56,860 nt of DNA from Oligoflexia bacterium. Its GTDB lineage: Bacteria > Bdellovibrionota > UBA1018. The translations under genes and the position numbers were made by a program. The notes under the pieces were generated by a model that saw only the letters and a program-made list of their open reading frames with translations, was not told the origin of the DNA and ran no database searches. The stretch covers positions 1-56,860 of the forward strand of contig CAIRTR010000085.1 of NCBI GenBank assembly GCA_903881565.1. The letters are read 5' to 3'. Every line of letters begins with the position of its first letter. The first letter of the stretch is position 1. Shown here in pieces: positions 1 to 9,085 of the stretch.

Positions 1-470
1 CAGTCGCCCAGTAAAAAGTAGTGGGCGCCGTGCTGATCGCGTTTTGAGTGACCGTGAAACTCAGGGTTTTGGTCCCCGTATCCCCTTCACTGGTTGAAAC
101 ATTGCCGATCGTCAAAGTGGGCAGTGAAACACCATCATCGTTTGTAATCGTGCCAGTCGCGGTCGGATTCGCGATCGTCGCATTGGTGGGATTACTCAAG
201 CTGACCGCAAAAGTTTCATCAGACTCAGGGGTCAAATCACCGTAAATGGTCACATCAAGGGTCGCCGTGGTCGCACCTGCGGGGATGGTTACAGGAGTAG
301 AAGAAACGGCCCCATAGTCTGAACCTGCCGTTGCAGTAACATCGGAGGTCGCCCAATAAAATGTTGTGGGGGTCGCGCTCACCGCGCTTTGGGTGACGGT
401 GAAACTCAGGGTTTTAGTGCCGATATTCCCCTCCGTGGTTGAAGCACTGCTGATCGTCAGGCTCGGAGCA
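1..470 (-). repeat. Tandem Calx-beta coding repeat, 345-bp period
   Basis: Two copies of the same coding module lie in tandem. The block ccgtgaaactcagggttttg begins near 51 and a close copy begins near 396, an offset of 345 bp or 115 codons. The matching segments encode TKTLSFTVTQ followed by a short variable stretch and TTFYWAT. The second copy in gene order is truncated at base 1, so further copies may lie to the left of the window. Confidence 0.75.
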
Positions 471-1012
471 TCTCCCGCGTTTGCGCTCCGGCACGAAAAG
501 ACCGCAGCACTGCTGGCAGAAAAGGATATCGGAATCGTCACGGTCGTGTCTTGCGACAAATCCACCGTCGATGAGCCAAGATAGAAGCCACTGAAGGCCT
601 CCGAACCCGCCGCGACAGCAGCGCAGTCGCCACTTGTTGAATAAAGGCCATAGACACTGAATTTCCGCTGAAGGCCCACGGGGATTTGCACTTCGGCTGA
701 CTCTCCGTCTCGGAGGGGCCCCACGCCAATGCCCTGATATTCAAAAACACCTAAATCTTCAAAGGTACATCGCTCTAAAGGGGCTGAAGCAGTGAGCCCA
801 CTTCCCGTGATATTGACATAGAAACATGAAAAATCAGCTGCAGAAGACAGGGCGCCAATACGCCAGGGATCAAGAAGGCACGACGATGCAGAAGAGCGGT
901 CATGAGCAAGTGTGATCTTTGCGCCGACGAAAGGCCGAGTCCCCGAAGAGCAGGCCGCCGCAAGTATCGACAAAAGAACTGGGAGGAGTAGCGAGAGATC
1001 GTTCTTTTTCAT
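1..1012 (-). CDS. Calx-beta repeat lipoprotein, 3' end cut off by the window edge
   Basis: Reading the minus strand from an ATG at 1012 gives an uninterrupted frame of 337 codons to the window edge. A short stretch GGGGAG lies just before the ATG. The N-terminus is a lipoprotein signal: two lysines, a Leu-rich core and a lipobox-like ILAAAC with Cys near residue 21 followed by Ser, which suggests outer-membrane sorting. After about 160 residues of unrecognised Cys-containing sequence come Calx-beta repeats, recognised by the TLTI, EG-TKTLSFTV, TFYWAT, GSDY, TIPAG and PESDETF-V-LSNPTNATI motifs and the closing TITNDDG. One repeat is complete and a second is cut at the edge. Calx-beta modules are calcium-binding beta sandwiches found in surface adhesins. 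A surface-exposed adhesive or binding role is inferred; the total length is unknown. Confidence 0.85.
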   Translation of the reverse strand, partial: MKKNDLSLLLPVLLSILAAACSSGTRPFVGAKITLAHDRSSASSCLLDPWRIGALSSAADFSCFYVNITGSGLTASAPLERCTFEDLGVFEYQGIGVGPLRDGESAEVQIPVGLQRKFSVYGLYSTSGDCAAVAAGSEAFSGFYLGSSTVDLSQDTTVTIPISFSASSAAVFSCRSANAGDAPSLTISSASTTEGNIGTKTLSFTVTQSAVSATPTTFYWATSDVTATAGSDYGAVSSTPVTIPAGATTATLDVTIYGDLTPESDETFAVSLSNPTNATIANPTATGTITNDDGVSLPTLTIGNVSTSEGDTGTKTLSFTVTQNAISTAPTTFYWAT

Positions 1013-1071
1013 GCTCCCCATCTAATCTCACGGACCCACGGAAAAAAACAGGGTTCTGACGCGTTCCTTAA

Positions 1072-1095
1072 CCAAAAGGTACGGAGTACCTTTTT
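1072..1095 (-). terminator. Hairpin just 3' of the tRNA
   Basis: On the minus strand, directly after the tRNA CCA end, AAAAGGTAC and GTACCTTTT form a perfect 9-bp stem around the loop TCC. The stem ends in a run of four T, so the U tract lies inside the stem rather than after it. It is well placed to end tRNA transcription, but as an intrinsic terminator it is only moderately convincing. It may instead define the 3' processing site. Confidence 0.5.
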
Positions 1096-1171
1096 GGTGG
1101 CTCGGGGCGGGATCGAACCGCCGACCTCGGCGTTATGAATGCCGCGCTCTAACCATCTGAGCTACCGAGCC
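1095..1171 (-). tRNA. tRNA with CAU anticodon, probably elongator tRNA-Met
   Basis: The minus strand folds into a full cloverleaf with encoded CCA: acceptor GGCTCGG/CCGAGCC, D arm GCTC/GAGC, anticodon loop TTCATAA, T arm GGCGG/CCGCC with loop TTCGATC. The anticodon is CAT. The first acceptor pair is G-C, which rules out initiator tRNA, where position 1 is unpaired. The D arm and variable region resemble elongator tRNA-Met. A lysidine-modified tRNA-Ile2 cannot be fully excluded by eye. The last pair of the anticodon stem (31-39) is an A-C mismatch. Confidence 0.93.
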
Positions 1172-1255
1172 ACTTTTGGAGAATATGAGGTCGAGGCCAT
1201 TTCTTACCCTCAAATTCATTGCGGATCAACCCCAGAATCGGATTGAATAGGAGGA

Positions 1256-4240
1256 ATGGATTCTCAAGCCTTTTTAACCTTTTATCTGGCCGTCCAAAAG
1301 GCCACCCTCCCCGCCATTTGGTCCCGTGGGGTGTCGCTTGCCCGCGAAAACGCGGTCCTACCCGAGGCTCCAGGCTCCAAACCTGGCGAAACTCACTTCA
1401 AAATTCGCGTCTCAAACCGTCCCGTCAGCCCCCGAGTCACTCTCTGGATTGACGAAGAAGACTGGTTCTGCGATTGCGGCGACCGCAATGACCCCTGTGT
1501 TCACGTTGCGGCGGCTGTGGTTTGGCTCAAAACGGCTCCCGAAGCCTCGCAATCTCCAGACGCAAACGCCCCCTCCCCCAACAAAGGCCTCGGAACCCTC
1601 AGCTATCGCTTCAAATCCCAAGGCCAGACCCTCACCCTTGAGCGCTATGTTGTTTGGGGCGCCGAAAACGAGCTCCCCCTTCCCCCGGATCAAAGCCTGG
1701 TTTCTTTAATTGGAGGAATCACATCAAAGCGGATTCCAAAGCCCCCGATCGCGGCATCGAATGCGGATCTTGCAATTGACGCCACCAAGGGCGCGCTTGC
1801 GCTCATGCTCTCGCATCTCGAAGATTGCGCTGATGTCACGCTTGATGGTGCGAAAATCAGGGTCAACGCAAAGCCGGCCACAGCCGTGATCGAGCTCACC
1901 GACCAGGCTTCAGGATTTAGACTGTGTCTGAAGTACCCCGACGGCGTGCGGTTTTTGAACGCAATGATTGCCAACGAAGGTCTGCTACGGCCGTTAAAAG
2001 AGCCGAATCTTACGTCCGCCCAGAAACAGCGGCTTAGTTCGCCGGGTCTGTTTTTTTCGCAGGAGCAAACCTTGGAGCTGCTTACGCAGATTTTGCCGGA
2101 GCTTGAAGCCCTCGCACGTGTTGAAATCAAAAGTACCCGCCTGCCTGTGCTTGAGGAACTTGCCCCGCGTCTGGAAATCGAAATGCAAAAAGACTCTCAG
2201 GGCAATCTCGAAGTTTTCCCTCACCTCTATTATGGAACGCCTCCCATTGCCGAAATCCGCGGTGAAACCCTCGTGATTTTGCCACTAGGCCGTCGGACGA
2301 ATCGGATTCCGAAGCGAGACTTGGCTGCTGAGCGCGAAATTCTTTTGGAATTGCGACATGACCTCTTTTTAAAACTCGATCAACGAGTCACCTACCAGGG
2401 AATCGAAGCGGTTCGAATGGCAGAAAAACTTGCGACATTCAAAGCGGCGAGCACTTCAGGGGAATCTCAGGCGTTTGTTCCCCAAGGTGTCCTGCTGCCC
2501 ACCATGAGTTTTGAGGGCGATCGGTTTGAGCTGGGGTTTGAGGTGCCGGGTGTTGGGGGCGGTTCTGGCGCGAAGTCACTTGCGGATCCGAAACGTGTAT
2601 TTGAAGCCTGGAAACAAGGCGAAAGTATCGTTCAACTCATGAGTGGTGGCTGGGCGAAGCTCCCACGTGATTGGCTGGAGCGCTTTGGCGCACGCGCGCT
2701 TCACTTGCTCGAAAAGCAACGTTCGAGTGCGGGCGTTTTGGCCACGCATTTTAGACCCGAGCTTGCGCGACTTTTCGAGGATTGCACGCCCAATGCCCTT
2801 CCCGCCTCGTTAGCCCGGTTAAGAGGATTGTGGCAGTCGCACAGCTCTTTGCCCGAAGTGGAATTGCCAAGGGATCTCGCTGCGGATATGCGAAGTTATC
2901 AGAGAGAGGGATTTCGCTGGTTGTCCTTCTTAAAACAATGCGGTCTTGGCGCACTCTTGGCCGATGACATGGGGTTGGGGAAAACTCTGCAGGTCATGGC
3001 AACCTTTACCACGCGCTGCCTTGTCGTCTGCCCCACCAGTGTTTTGAACAGTTGGCGTGATCAACTCACCTCTTTTCGGCCTGGCTTGCGCGTGAGTATT
3101 TATCACGGAAGCCGTCGAGATGCGGAAACGCTAAGTGCCTCCGATGTCGTGCTCACAAGCTATGGAGTTTTACGACAGGACCTAAGTGCCCTCACCTCTC
3201 AAACCTGGGATACGGTGGTGCTTGATGAAGCGCAGATGATTCGAAACTCGGAGAGTCAAATGGCGCAGGCGGCGTTTAAGCTCAAAGCCCAGTTTCGAGT
3301 CGCCTTAAGCGGCACCCCGATTGAGAATCGGGCGCAGGACCTGTGGAGTATTTTTAATTTTACGCACCCAGGGTTATTGGGCGAAAAGACTGAGTTTCGG
3401 GCAGGGGCCATGGGGCGCGGTGAGACTTATGGCGATTCGATTAGGCTGAAAATCCGGCCCTTCATTTTAAGACGTCTTAAAGAGGAGGTCGCCTCAGAGC
3501 TTCCGCCTCGAACGGAGGCCGTACTTTCTTGCGAGCTAACGGATCCGGAGCGCGAAGTTTATACTTCGGTTTTGGCAGCCACGCGCAAAGAGATTTTGGA
3601 AAAGTTGGAGGAATCCAGCTCCACCATCAGTGTCATGAATCTTTTAACCGCGCTGCTGCGACTGAGACAAGCGTGTTGCCATTCTGCGCTTGTGGGCGGC
3701 GCCCGTGGGGGGGCGTCGGCGGCCGAGAGTTCTTCTAAGATTGAGCTTCTTTTGGAAACGCTGCGAGAAGTTACTTCGCTGGGCCATCGTTGTCTCGTCT
3801 TCTCGCAATGGACTTCGTTTTTGGATTTAGTGGAACCGCATTTGAGCGCTTCTGGGTTGGATTTTCTGCGGCTGGATGGGACCACTGCAAATCGCGGTGA
3901 AGTGATCGCTCAGTTTCAAGATCCCAAAGGTCCGCCTGTGTTTTTGCTCTCTCTAAAAGCAGGGGGCGTGGGTTTGAATCTAACAGCCGCTGATTATGTG
4001 TTTATTTTGGATCCCTGGTGGAACCCCGCTACCGAAGCGCAAGCCGCCGATCGCGCGCATCGCATTGGGCAAACCAAACCAGTGATGATTTACCGGTTGA
4101 TTGCGGAGAACACGATCGAAGAGCGGGTCTTGGAGTTACAAGCCGCAAAAAAGCAACTTGCGGAAAATCTTCTTGAAGGCAGTGGCGAGGCGTTGAAGCG
4201 AGAGGAATTAATGGAGCTGCTTTTGGATTTGAAGTCGTAG
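1256..4240 (+). CDS. SWIM zinc-finger SNF2-family DNA helicase/ATPase
   Basis: The 994-residue product is an SF2 ATPase of the bacterial SNF2 type. Near the N-terminus residues 72-83 form the SWIM zinc motif CDCGDRNDPCVH (CxC-x6-CxH). A long divergent middle region follows. The motor starts at about residue 540 with the Walker A stretch DDMGLGKT (about 570), then DEAQ Walker B (about 656), SGTPIENR motif III and, in the second RecA lobe, SLKAGGVGLNLTAADYV and DPWWNPATEAQAADRAHRIG (motifs V and VI). All catalytic motifs look intact. Family members move on double-stranded DNA or remodel protein-DNA complexes; the bacterial role is not settled. The ATG at 1256 is chosen because taggagg precedes it closely. 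It stands alone between the tRNA and a small membrane protein gene. Confidence 0.93.
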   Translation: MDSQAFLTFYLAVQKATLPAIWSRGVSLARENAVLPEAPGSKPGETHFKIRVSNRPVSPRVTLWIDEEDWFCDCGDRNDPCVHVAAAVVWLKTAPEASQSPDANAPSPNKGLGTLSYRFKSQGQTLTLERYVVWGAENELPLPPDQSLVSLIGGITSKRIPKPPIAASNADLAIDATKGALALMLSHLEDCADVTLDGAKIRVNAKPATAVIELTDQASGFRLCLKYPDGVRFLNAMIANEGLLRPLKEPNLTSAQKQRLSSPGLFFSQEQTLELLTQILPELEALARVEIKSTRLPVLEELAPRLEIEMQKDSQGNLEVFPHLYYGTPPIAEIRGETLVILPLGRRTNRIPKRDLAAEREILLELRHDLFLKLDQRVTYQGIEAVRMAEKLATFKAASTSGESQAFVPQGVLLPTMSFEGDRFELGFEVPGVGGGSGAKSLADPKRVFEAWKQGESIVQLMSGGWAKLPRDWLERFGARALHLLEKQRSSAGVLATHFRPELARLFEDCTPNALPASLARLRGLWQSHSSLPEVELPRDLAADMRSYQREGFRWLSFLKQCGLGALLADDMGLGKTLQVMATFTTRCLVVCPTSVLNSWRDQLTSFRPGLRVSIYHGSRRDAETLSASDVVLTSYGVLRQDLSALTSQTWDTVVLDEAQMIRNSESQMAQAAFKLKAQFRVALSGTPIENRAQDLWSIFNFTHPGLLGEKTEFRAGAMGRGETYGDSIRLKIRPFILRRLKEEVASELPPRTEAVLSCELTDPEREVYTSVLAATRKEILEKLEESSSTISVMNLLTALLRLRQACCHSALVGGARGGASAAESSSKIELLLETLREVTSLGHRCLVFSQWTSFLDLVEPHLSASGLDFLRLDGTTANRGEVIAQFQDPKGPPVFLLSLKAGGVGLNLTAADYVFILDPWWNPATEAQAADRAHRIGQTKPVMIYRLIAENTIEERVLELQAAKKQLAENLLEGSGEALKREELMELLLDLKS

Positions 4241-4372
4241 CCTGACTCGATACAGGAGTGCTTGCGTCATCAGTATCGTTGCGAAATTATTAAGGATGAC
4301 CCTCACAACATCGCTTACCAAAGAGCATTGGACTCGAATCAGGCATATGGGTTGCACCCCTTAACTCAAGTT

Positions 4373-4753
4373 ATGACAAACCAAGAGCACGACAAGCAGT
4401 TGAAAAATGCGGGTTTATCAATCCAGAAGCTGGACGCTATTGGATGGGGACTCTTCTTTATCTGGATGGGGATCGCCTTTCTTGCCGACGTGGGCTGGGG
4501 ATTGGGACTTTTGGGCATCGGCATCATCACGCTCTGGGCGCAAGCCGCACGGAAGTATTTGGGCCTCCCGCTTGATCGGTTTGGATTAATGATCGGACTC
4601 ATCTTCGTTGTCGGGGGTATTGGCAATCTGTTTAACATTCAACTTCGGGGCGGTGCGATTCCCGATGGCCTGCTTCCAATCCTCTTCATCGCTGTAGGTG
4701 TCGCAAAGATTGTTTCCACACTTCGTGGGAAACCTAAAGCTGAGTCGCTCTGA
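4373..4753 (+). CDS. Small four-helix membrane protein, function unknown
   Basis: This is a 126-residue protein with four likely membrane segments: around GWGLFFIWMGIAFLADV, LGLLGIGIITLWA, FGLMIGLIFVVGGIGNLF and LPILFIAVGVAKIV. Three are Gly/Ile-rich and closely spaced. The short N-terminus is hydrophilic and the C-terminus ends in basic residues, so both ends are probably cytoplasmic. The frame stays open upstream to a TTG at 4262, but that extra stretch is hydrophilic and unconvincing, so the ATG at 4373 is preferred. No good ribosome binding site is seen. I do not recognise a family that gives a function. Confidence 0.65.
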   Translation: MTNQEHDKQLKNAGLSIQKLDAIGWGLFFIWMGIAFLADVGWGLGLLGIGIITLWAQAARKYLGLPLDRFGLMIGLIFVVGGIGNLFNIQLRGGAIPDGLLPILFIAVGVAKIVSTLRGKPKAESL

Positions 4754-4799
4754 ATTTGCTTATTGACCCGCCGCTCGGCCGCAAAGTACTCATCAGTTC

Positions 4800-5651
4800 A
4801 TGGAAACTCAAACCTTGAAAATCGAGCCAGGATTCATCTACGGCACCGCCTGGAAAGAAGAGCTTACCGAAACCTGCGTCTTTAGTGCCCTTGCTGCCGG
4901 ATACCGCGCCATCGATACAGCAAACCAAAGAAAACATTACAACGAAGAGGGCGTGGGAAAAGCCCTGGCCCGCGCCTACTCCGAACTCGGACTGAAGCGC
5001 GAGGATCTTTTTCTCCAGTCGAAATTCACCTATGCCAGGGGCCAAGATCACCGTTTGCCCTATGACAAAAATGCCCCGCTCAAGCTCCAAGTTCAACAAA
5101 GCTTCGAGAGTTCATTGCAGCACCTGCAGACCGACACCCTCGACTCTTATATCCTTCATGGACCTAGCTCGTCATCCGGTCTCACTGATTCAGACTGGGA
5201 AACCTGGGGCGCGATGGAAGTCCTAGGCCTAAGCGGCAAAGTAAAACATCTTGGCATCTCCAATGTAAATTATGCGCAATTAATCGAGCTATACGAAAAA
5301 TCTTCGATTAAGCCCACGTTCGTGCAAAATCGCTGTTTTGCCGAAACCGGCTGGGATAAAACAATTCGCGAGTTCTGTGTGTCGAAAAAAATCATTTACC
5401 AGGGATTCTCATTGCTCACGGCAAACTCGAACTTCCTCGTGGGCGAGCTGCACCCCGAAGTTTGCGCAACTTTAAAACAGACTGGCAAGAATATTCAGCA
5501 GGTGATTTTTCGCTTTGCTCAGCAACTCGGGATGCTCCCCATCACCGGCACCCGCTCGCCACTGCACATGAAATCCAACTTGGAGATTTGTGATCTTGTC
5601 CTCACTGACGACCAAATGAGGACGTTGGAGAGTATCGCTTTTCTTGATTGA
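4800..5651 (+). CDS. Aldo/keto reductase family protein
   Basis: The 283-residue length fits the single (beta/alpha)8 barrel of NAD(P)H-dependent aldo/keto reductases. Recognisable stretches in order are IDTANQRKHYNEEGVGKAL (catalytic Asp and Tyr region, in a variant with two extra residues before the Tyr), LFLQSKFTY (catalytic Lys), YILHGP (active-site His) and HLGISNVN. A late stretch GTRSPLHMKSNLEI corresponds to the 2'-phosphate/cofactor loop. Members reduce aldehydes and ketones; the substrate cannot be read from the sequence. The gene starts 46 bp after the small membrane protein gene and converges with the subtilase-like gene, so it may share a transcript with its upstream neighbour. 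Confidence 0.9.
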   Translation: METQTLKIEPGFIYGTAWKEELTETCVFSALAAGYRAIDTANQRKHYNEEGVGKALARAYSELGLKREDLFLQSKFTYARGQDHRLPYDKNAPLKLQVQQSFESSLQHLQTDTLDSYILHGPSSSSGLTDSDWETWGAMEVLGLSGKVKHLGISNVNYAQLIELYEKSSIKPTFVQNRCFAETGWDKTIREFCVSKKIIYQGFSLLTANSNFLVGELHPEVCATLKQTGKNIQQVIFRFAQQLGMLPITGTRSPLHMKSNLEICDLVLTDDQMRTLESIAFLD

Positions 5652-5742
5652 GCCAGTCGATAATAAATTAAAATAAAGGGACCTTGGCCCTCAGCAAGGG
5701 GGACGCAAAGAAGGCCGAAGAATTTGCCAGTGGCTTATTTTT

Positions 5743-8034
5743 CTACCGGCACTTCTTCGGAAACCTAAGCCTAAGTCCCCCTGACACAAAGTCCTCAAGC
5801 CCCGCCACTCGATCCGAGCCTCGCAGAAACTCCTGAACCTGCTCAATCCCCTCGCGAGCCCCATCCCATCCGCAAGCAAGCGCACCTGCCGCAAGTGCGG
5901 CTGCCATATCCGAAGACGTTGCACGTCCCCGTTGAATTCTTGGCTCACCTACAAGCACATTCACCGCCGGAGCCGCAAGCCTGACAAGGTCTCGCGAAAA
6001 ACCCGACCGACGCGAGCTCTGCGCTCCACCCTGCCCCATCAACTGATCCCGCTCATCCACGCCCGCGACCGTCATTACGTTTTCATAGCGCGCACCAAGG
6101 CTTGCGGGATAAAGCAGTTGTTTCGAAATATCGCCCCCCCGATCTCCGGCTGAAGTCACGACAATCACGCCCTTTTCTTGGGCCTTTTTCACTCCCAGCT
6201 CCAATGCCTGAGACTCGCGCGGCGTAGCCCAGGCACACACAATGATTTGCGCGCCATGATCTAGCGCAAATTCAAAAGCGGCAAGCAGAGATGCCGAACT
6301 GGTGAGCCCCCAAGGATTGAACACCTTAAGCGACATCACGCGCGCATCGGGCGCAACGCCTGCAATCAGCGAAGCGACTTGCGTGCCATGATAACCGTCA
6401 TCAAAAGGCTTAGCGTCTCCTGAAATAAAATCATACCCTACGCGCGCGCCCTCAGGGCCTTCTTCCCAAACGTGACCTTCGAGAGCGGGATGGCCGTAAT
6501 CAATTCCGCTATCAATGACGGCAACGATGACACCCGTTTTAGAAGCGGCAACAGGCGCGGCAGTCCCACCACTAAATCCCAGACGCGTAGCCCAGGCTTC
6601 ACCCCTGAGCTGTTTTGGAAAATTAAATACGCGCGCGGCATCCGAAAGTGCGCCTTCGGGAATGCCATCTGCGGCTTGCGCGCGATAAGGCTTATCATAT
6701 TGAAAGTATCGCCAAATGCGATAGGGCAGCAAAAAACCCTCAGTAATTTGCTTTAAACGGGCCTTCCACGTCGAGTCGTGAGGCACCGCAATGGAGCCAT
6801 CGTTAGGAAATTCCGGTTTCGCAATCACCTGATCATTCAACGTCAAGAACTCTGTTGCAACAACCGCACGCTCCCCAGGAGCCACTTGCTTTTGCGCAAC
6901 TCCAGTTACCCCTGCTCCCCCACCCACCACTTGAATCAACAGATCGCCAGGGTGAATCTGAGCAACCTCACCTCGATAGATTTCACCAATCGCGCCACTG
7001 AGCTCACTTTGAATCACACGAATCTGAAGATCGGGTCGATCCACGACCGAGTACACCACTCCCGGGCGAACGCCCGCACCGCGACCGGTTCCTAAATAGA
7101 TTAAATGTGAGCCCAACTCAATTGCGTCCACTTGCGCAGTCAGTGGAAAAGCAGAAACCCCTCGCTCGATCGCCGCTAAAGAAGCGCTAATCGCACTACT
7201 GATCGCGCGCTCCATGGCATCTCGCCTGGCATACTCGATGGCGCCGCTGTACTGGCCGTAGCCCCCCGCAACGTCATAATAATAACCCTCGCCCGTTACG
7301 CCGATCAATCGAGACTCGTGAATTCCCGCAAGATCGGCATCAAGCTGAAGATCAAATCGCAGCTCCGAATGATAGCGTGCGTACTTGACACTTAAGAACG
7401 CGAACAACACGTCAATGCCGAATCCATCACCTAGATCAAGGCCCGAGCGTGAGCCAAACGCAACCGAACCCTTTTGCTCAAACGACGCCCCAAACCAGCC
7501 TGGATTTTGCGGGTCTGTGCGAAACGGAAACTCATTTGGAAAAAGCCCCGTGCCGTCGTTAAACTGAGACTTGAAACGCTCATTAAAGCCGTAAAACATG
7601 CGCTCGCCGCGAAAACCCGTTTGAAAACTCAAAGCCTGCGGCACCACTCGAAGAGTCACGGCGGGGACGGAACTTCCGACCCATTGACTCTCTTTTTCTA
7701 TCGCTCGCTCTCCAGAACTTTCAAGAGCTGACGCCCCACCCACAACGTTTTCAGGCTGCGTTTGCGTCACCACAAAATGGCCACTTTGATAGAGACGATC
7801 TTCTAAAGAACTGCGCAGCAAGTACCCAAAATCGCGCAATGACCCATCCGGCATTTCAAGAGCCAGGCTCTTGATCGGATCGATACTCACCACGCGCTTG
7901 CCATCCACAAAAGCGGAATCGGCTGAAGCGGCAGGCGCAGGATGCTTTGCAGCTCCCTGCGCCTGCTCTGTTTGTAACAAAACAACCGCCGCGCAGACTA
8001 AAACAATAATTCTTGATTTAATAATGAGTCCCAC
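5743..8034 (-). CDS. Secreted subtilisin-like (S8) serine protease with large N-terminal region
   Basis: The start is taken as GTG at 8034, eight bases after AGGAGG-like AGGGAGG; an upstream TTG at 8055 lies before that site. The 763-residue product opens with a signal peptide ending near QTEQAQG-AA. About 470 residues follow that I do not recognise. The C-terminal 263 residues are a peptidase S8 fold: Asp in AVIDSGID (about 508), His in GYHGTQVASLIAG (about 549) and Ser in GRATSSDMAAALAAG (about 707). The oxyanion-hole Asn, normally in a GN-G motif, is Asp here (SAGDRGG, about 631), a change known in prohormone convertase PC2. The Ser motif also lacks the usual Pro. The fold is clear; full activity is uncertain. 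An exported role is inferred from the signal. Confidence 0.85.
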   Translation of the reverse strand: MGLIIKSRIIVLVCAAVVLLQTEQAQGAAKHPAPAASADSAFVDGKRVVSIDPIKSLALEMPDGSLRDFGYLLRSSLEDRLYQSGHFVVTQTQPENVVGGASALESSGERAIEKESQWVGSSVPAVTLRVVPQALSFQTGFRGERMFYGFNERFKSQFNDGTGLFPNEFPFRTDPQNPGWFGASFEQKGSVAFGSRSGLDLGDGFGIDVLFAFLSVKYARYHSELRFDLQLDADLAGIHESRLIGVTGEGYYYDVAGGYGQYSGAIEYARRDAMERAISSAISASLAAIERGVSAFPLTAQVDAIELGSHLIYLGTGRGAGVRPGVVYSVVDRPDLQIRVIQSELSGAIGEIYRGEVAQIHPGDLLIQVVGGGAGVTGVAQKQVAPGERAVVATEFLTLNDQVIAKPEFPNDGSIAVPHDSTWKARLKQITEGFLLPYRIWRYFQYDKPYRAQAADGIPEGALSDAARVFNFPKQLRGEAWATRLGFSGGTAAPVAASKTGVIVAVIDSGIDYGHPALEGHVWEEGPEGARVGYDFISGDAKPFDDGYHGTQVASLIAGVAPDARVMSLKVFNPWGLTSSASLLAAFEFALDHGAQIIVCAWATPRESQALELGVKKAQEKGVIVVTSAGDRGGDISKQLLYPASLGARYENVMTVAGVDERDQLMGQGGAQSSRRSGFSRDLVRLAAPAVNVLVGEPRIQRGRATSSDMAAALAAGALACGWDGAREGIEQVQEFLRGSDRVAGLEDFVSGGLRLRFPKKCR

Positions 8035-8116
8035 AACGAAAACCTCCCTGTACAAACCCTCTCATCTTGAGAAGGCCTAGAAAGCTCAGAAGCCCGAAAA
8101 ACACTGGGCGACTGGC

Positions 8117-9085
8117 TTACTTTGAACTCACTGCCCTGACCATCACCACATCACCCGGCTGCACGCCTCGCGCATCCAAGATCTGATCCACGAACGCGAC
8201 ACTGGATACGGGATCCACTTGCGTCGTATGAGCATATCCGACTGCGTGATACACGTTGCACACGCCCGTCGTTGGGGTAACGGCATAAACCACAAAACTT
8301 TGATTGGGCAAGATTCGAGAATTCGTGCCCGCATCGAAGGTGAACATCCCCGCTTCAGGCGTTGACTCCTTCACGCTCGCCTTCCAATTCAACTCCGATA
8401 TATGGGGATTTGCAGAGAGTCGGTTCATGCCATCCACCATGATCGCGCGCAGAATTCCTCCGAGTGGCGTGTTGTAGATCAAGCTCGTGCTCGTCGTGAC
8501 ACTGTTGAAGTCGATATCAAGTTTGACATCCACGCCAGCCGTCAAATGACTGGCGGGCACGGCGGCGGCCGCCGTACATTTTTGACCGACGCACTCCCAG
8601 ACACTAAAATCCATGGCAATCGTCCCCACCTTTACCGTGGTCTTGCCCGTGATGTTGGAAACGGTATTTGTCGCGCCTGTTGGCGTGTAACCAAACGTCA
8701 CACCGGCCTCAAAGGCATTAAGTTCAAGCGTGCTCACGGCCGCTCTGAGCTCAATATGGGTATCACACAGATCACTGTCAGAAGGATCCGTGGGTGCAAA
8801 ACTCAGCGCAGCCGTCACCGCAGTCGAAAAAACGGTGTCAAGATCAGCACTCAAATTTACCTGCGCGCCATTAGGGAGCTGAAACGCTTTTGTCACCACA
8901 GGTCGCAAAACCGCCCTGCGAGTAGGGTTGGGCGTTGTTTGCCCAGGATGAGGATTACAAGCGTCTACCGCAGGCTTTTTAGCCGCGGCATACGAATCCA
9001 ACTGAGAATAGGGAAATGCGGCTAAAGCCAGGGCGGCGAAACTCACCTTTGAAAAAAATGGGGTGACCATCGAAGGGTACTTCAT
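8117..9085 (-). CDS. Unknown secreted protein
   Basis: The ATG at 9085 follows AAAGGAG at a spacing of nine bases. The 322-residue product begins with a signal peptide (FFSKVSFAALALAAFPYS-LDSYAAA). The mature part is rich in Thr, Val and Ala, predicted largely beta, with Cys residues that could form disulfides (CNPHPG, CDTH, VWECVGQKC, GVCN). It ends with a stretch containing VQPGDVVMVRAVSS, reminiscent of small beta-barrel domains of surface-structure proteins, but I cannot name a family. It sits between the subtilase-like gene (62 bp downstream) and the stator operon terminator. The two exported proteins may be functionally linked; this is only inferred from position. Confidence 0.75.
   Translation of the reverse strand: MKYPSMVTPFFSKVSFAALALAAFPYSQLDSYAAAKKPAVDACNPHPGQTTPNPTRRAVLRPVVTKAFQLPNGAQVNLSADLDTVFSTAVTAALSFAPTDPSDSDLCDTHIELRAAVSTLELNAFEAGVTFGYTPTGATNTVSNITGKTTVKVGTIAMDFSVWECVGQKCTAAAAVPASHLTAGVDVKLDIDFNSVTTSTSLIYNTPLGGILRAIMVDGMNRLSANPHISELNWKASVKESTPEAGMFTFDAGTNSRILPNQSFVVYAVTPTTGVCNVYHAVGYAHTTQVDPVSSVAFVDQILDARGVQPGDVVMVRAVSSK

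Noticed and set aside
4262-4372. N-terminal extension of the small membrane protein from a TTG at 4262
   Set aside because: The extra 37 residues are hydrophilic, not membrane-like, and lack a ribosome binding site; the ATG at 4373 directly precedes the helices.
8402-9025. Open frame of 207 codons opposite the secreted protein
   Set aside because: The minus-strand gene has a signal peptide and a good ribosome binding site; the plus frame is Arg/His-rich with no such support.
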